A stretch of 64,000 bases of DNA from an uncultured Parabacteroides sp. Its GTDB lineage: Bacteria; Bacteroidota; Bacteroidia; Bacteroidales; Tannerellaceae. How positions within the stretch are numbered: position 1 is the stretch's first letter; every line of letters starts with the position of its first letter. This document shows, one piece after another, positions 62,142 through 64,000 of this stretch. Below the pieces are notes generated by a model. The model was not told the origin of the DNA, searched no databases, and worked only from the letters and a program-made list of their open reading frames with translations. The translations under genes were made by a program, and so were the position numbers. Location of the stretch: NCBI GenBank assembly GCA_944325355.1, contig CALUZS010000002.1, forward strand, positions 248,001 through 312,000, read 5' to 3'.

Positions 62142-63579
62142 GTGACGTTCTTTTTATTTTGTAACCGATGGCTGCAATACAAATACTCATTAACGGGCTT
62201 AATATATTAAAAAAGCAATAAGGGAGATACGTGAATGTAGGAACGCCTAAAATGGTAGCCTGCGTCATTCCACACGTATTCCACGGGACAAGAACAGATG
62301 TGACCGTTACGGCATCTTCTGTCGTCCGGCTAAGCAGACGGCTCTCGTATCCTTTTTCTTTATATATTTTTTTAAACATATTTCCGGTGAGGATGATTGA
62401 GATATATTGGTCCGCCGTACAGATGTTCAAAAAGATTCCGGACATGACTGTTGCCGATACTATTCCGACACGTTTCCGCATGAACCGGATGAATATGGAG
62501 GTTAGACTTTCTAACATCCCGCTTGCCGTCATTGCTCCTCCAAAGCACATGGCGCAGATAATTAGCCAGATGGTATTCATCATGCCGCTCATTCCCCGAG
62601 TGGTTACAAGGTCGTTGAGCATTGCGTTGCCGGTGTCTATTCCTGTGCTGCCGTAAAATGTTATGAACAATCCCTTGAATGTATCCAAAGCACTTCCGTT
62701 TTCTTTTTGGGCTATCTCGTGAAGCAGGTCGGGCTGGGCGATGATGCAACAAATGCCCGCCAGCAAGACTGAGACGAACAGAGTGATGATTGATGGAATC
62801 TTTTTAGCTATCATGACTCCGGTCACGATAGGAACAATTAATAGCCAAAGTGATATATGGAATGTATTTTGGAGAGCGGCAGAAATCTCGGCAATATGTC
62901 CGGTATTGCCGGAATTATGGTTGAACCCGATGATGGTAAACAGTATCAAGGCTATTAATAGTGACGGGATGGTTGTATATAGCATGTAACGGATATGCGT
63001 GAATAGTGGGGTATGCGTTACCGAAGAGGCAAGGACCGTTGTATCGGATAGTGGGGAAATCTTGTCACCGAAGTAGGCTCCCGAGATGATGGCTCCGGCA
63101 GTCCATCCGACGGGAAATCCTTGTGCTTCACCAATACCCATTAAAGCAACTCCAATGGTTGCTATGGTGGTCCAGGAACTTCCGGTCATGACAGAAATAA
63201 GCGCACAGATGATGCAACAGGAAGTTAGAAAGAAACTCGGGTGCAGGATTTGCATCCCGTAATAAATCAGGGTAGGGACAATCCCGCTCATCATCCAGCT
63301 TCCAGAAAGAGCCCCGATAAGCAACAGGATAATTATGGCAACCGATACGCCTAAAATATTATTGCAGATGGCTTTTTCGATAGCTTCCCATTTGACACCG
63401 CAAAAGACGATAGCTATAAAAGAACATATTGCAGTGGTTGTCAGTAAGACTACTTGGCTTCCCCCCGACAAGGCATCGCTACCAAATACATAGATTGTAA
63501 CGAATAAAAGAATAATCATTGTTACAATTGGAATCAGGGAAAGAGATAGTGATGGCAGTTTTTTGTAAGTATCTTCCAT
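62110..63579 (-). CDS. nhaC: NhaC-type Na+/H+ antiporter
   Basis: The 489-residue protein has about twelve membrane segments and the NhaC family pattern: VMTGSSWTTIATIGVALMGIG near residues 131-151, GAIISGAYFGDKISPLSDTT near 162-181, and VPWNTCGMTQATILGV near 440-455. It exchanges sodium for protons or, in malate-lactate relatives, organic acids. It is the first gene of a pair with the SDF symporter, read from a -7 element at 63604-63611. Confidence 0.9.
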   Translation of the reverse strand: MEDTYKKLPSLSLSLIPIVTMIILLFVTIYVFGSDALSGGSQVVLLTTTAICSFIAIVFCGVKWEAIEKAICNNILGVSVAIIILLLIGALSGSWMMSGIVPTLIYYGMQILHPSFFLTSCCIICALISVMTGSSWTTIATIGVALMGIGEAQGFPVGWTAGAIISGAYFGDKISPLSDTTVLASSVTHTPLFTHIRYMLYTTIPSLLIALILFTIIGFNHNSGNTGHIAEISAALQNTFHISLWLLIVPIVTGVMIAKKIPSIITLFVSVLLAGICCIIAQPDLLHEIAQKENGSALDTFKGLFITFYGSTGIDTGNAMLNDLVTTRGMSGMMNTIWLIICAMCFGGAMTASGMLESLTSIFIRFMRKRVGIVSATVMSGIFLNICTADQYISIILTGNMFKKIYKEKGYESRLLSRTTEDAVTVTSVLVPWNTCGMTQATILGVPTFTYLPYCFFNILSPLMSICIAAIGYKIKRTSHEESQNIVIS

Positions 63580-63603
63580 TATTTGTTCCTGTTAAAAGCG
63601 GTG

Positions 63604-63611
63604 CAAAGATA
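63604..63611 (-). promoter_or_regulatory. -7 element for the nhaC pair
   Basis: The minus strand reads TATCTTTG, an exact match, 25 bases before the nhaC start. Confidence 0.6.
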
Positions 63612-63675
63612 GTGAAAAAGATATTTTTCCTTTGAATGATAGCGTTCCCTGTTTATATATTCTTATGAATTAAGG

Positions 63676-64000
63676 CTATGAATCTTTATAAGCCTTGAGT
63701 TTTTCCGATAGAATCTTTACTCCTTCGGATGCCCCGTAACGTATAAATTCAATGTCATTTCTATATGTTTTTACTTCTTTCGGGTCGATGAGGAAAATAG
63801 GTTGGCGGCGACGGACATAATTCAGCAAGCCTGCGGCTGGGTAAACATTTAAAGATGTCCCGATTATTACGAATATATCGCAGGACTCTACCTCCTTTAT
63901 TGCCGGATCAATCATCGGTACCGGTTCTCCGAACCATACGATGAACGGACGAAGTTGGTTACCATGTGAGTCTTTGTCGCCCAAATGTATTTCCGGTCGT
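63676..64000 (-). CDS. Sirtuin (NAD-dependent protein deacylase), 5' part missing
   Basis: Only the C-terminal part (about 108 residues) is in the window; the frame is open to the right edge and the start lies outside. The visible blocks are LRPFIVWFGEPVP, DIFVIIGTSLNVYPAAGLL and IFLIDPKEV, the second half of the Rossmann fold of Sir2 proteins. The HGNQLRPFIV stretch is typical of the CobB class. It would remove acetyl or longer acyl groups from lysines in an NAD-dependent way. Confidence 0.9.
   Translation of the reverse strand, partial: RPEIHLGDKDSHGNQLRPFIVWFGEPVPMIDPAIKEVESCDIFVIIGTSLNVYPAAGLLNYVRRRQPIFLIDPKEVKTYRNDIEFIRYGASEGVKILSEKLKAYKDS

Noticed and set aside
63672..63696. AAGGCT/AGCCTT inverted repeat at the end of the sirtuin gene
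   Set aside because: The stem is only 6 bp, lies mostly within coding sequence and has no T-run on the minus strand.

Overview
The window is a continuous, gene-dense stretch of a Bacteroidales chromosome (phylum Bacteroidota). The evidence is the recurrent -7 promoter element TAnnTTTG in front of genes on both strands, the weak use of Shine-Dalgarno sequences, a fused MurF-alanine racemase, glycine-lipid acyltransferases, a fumarate reductase of the three-subunit menaquinone type, lipoproteins with acidic residues after the lipobox cysteine, and a protein ending in a type IX secretion (T9SS) sorting domain. The T9SS-type tail and the murTKQ-like operon would fit Odoribacteraceae, Tannerellaceae or Porphyromonadaceae-like lineages, but I cannot name a genus. 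I see no rRNA, tRNA, CRISPR array, transposase, integrase or phage gene. No intergenic gap exceeds 300 bases. The genes at both window edges are cut.

Layout. 1-5100: the 3' part of a GH89-like glycoside hydrolase, then envelope-lipid genes (glsA, glsB), a MIP18/SufT-like Fe-S protein and lpxH. 5190-5978: a secreted ThuA-like protein. 6111-12741 (minus): pta-ackA for acetate/ATP formation, a pepD-folP-cdaA operon (dipeptidase, folate synthesis, c-di-AMP synthesis) and a flippase-like membrane protein. 12848-17677 (plus): rsmA-mgtE, lrgA-lrgB, efp and radC. 17777-25162 (plus): a GSCFA hydrolase with murF/alr, fabI with a YciO-type protein, and an MFS transporter with pdxB. 25202-32958: purN (minus), acpP-fabF-rnc (plus), then pfkA, an AraC regulator, eno and an AI-2E-type permease (minus).

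33077-39695 is the most coherent pathway block. It is a five-gene operon for N-acetylmuramate (MurNAc) use without a phosphotransferase system: a sodium/solute symporter, a calcineurin-phosphatase/beta-propeller lipoprotein, a BadF-type sugar kinase, the MurQ etherase and a Tat-signal Gfo/Idh/MocA oxidoreductase. Its leader carries a terminator-like hairpin. A porin and asd follow, converging on a perfect 17-bp-stem terminator. 42293-46452 encodes secreted or surface proteins: a two-lamin-tail-domain protein, a C11 protease lipoprotein and a GHL10 (DigH/YngK-like) glycosidase lipoprotein. A NimA-like flavoprotein follows.

47216-50870 is frdCAB. Both of its intergenic gaps contain an unusual 8-nt-periodic inverted-repeat element lying directly before the frdA and frdB start codons, which I consider the most notable undescribed signal. 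51049-64000 holds uvrA, a TlpA-like lipoprotein, a T9SS cargo protein, hflX, ybeY, a TlpA-rhodanese fusion lipoprotein, a dicarboxylate/amino-acid symporter overlapping an NhaC antiporter gene, and a partial sirtuin.

Many genes here serve the envelope (peptidoglycan precursors and recycling, lipid A, glycine lipids, fatty acids) or anaerobic energy metabolism (fumarate respiration, acetate kinase, enolase, phosphofructokinase, Na+ circuits).
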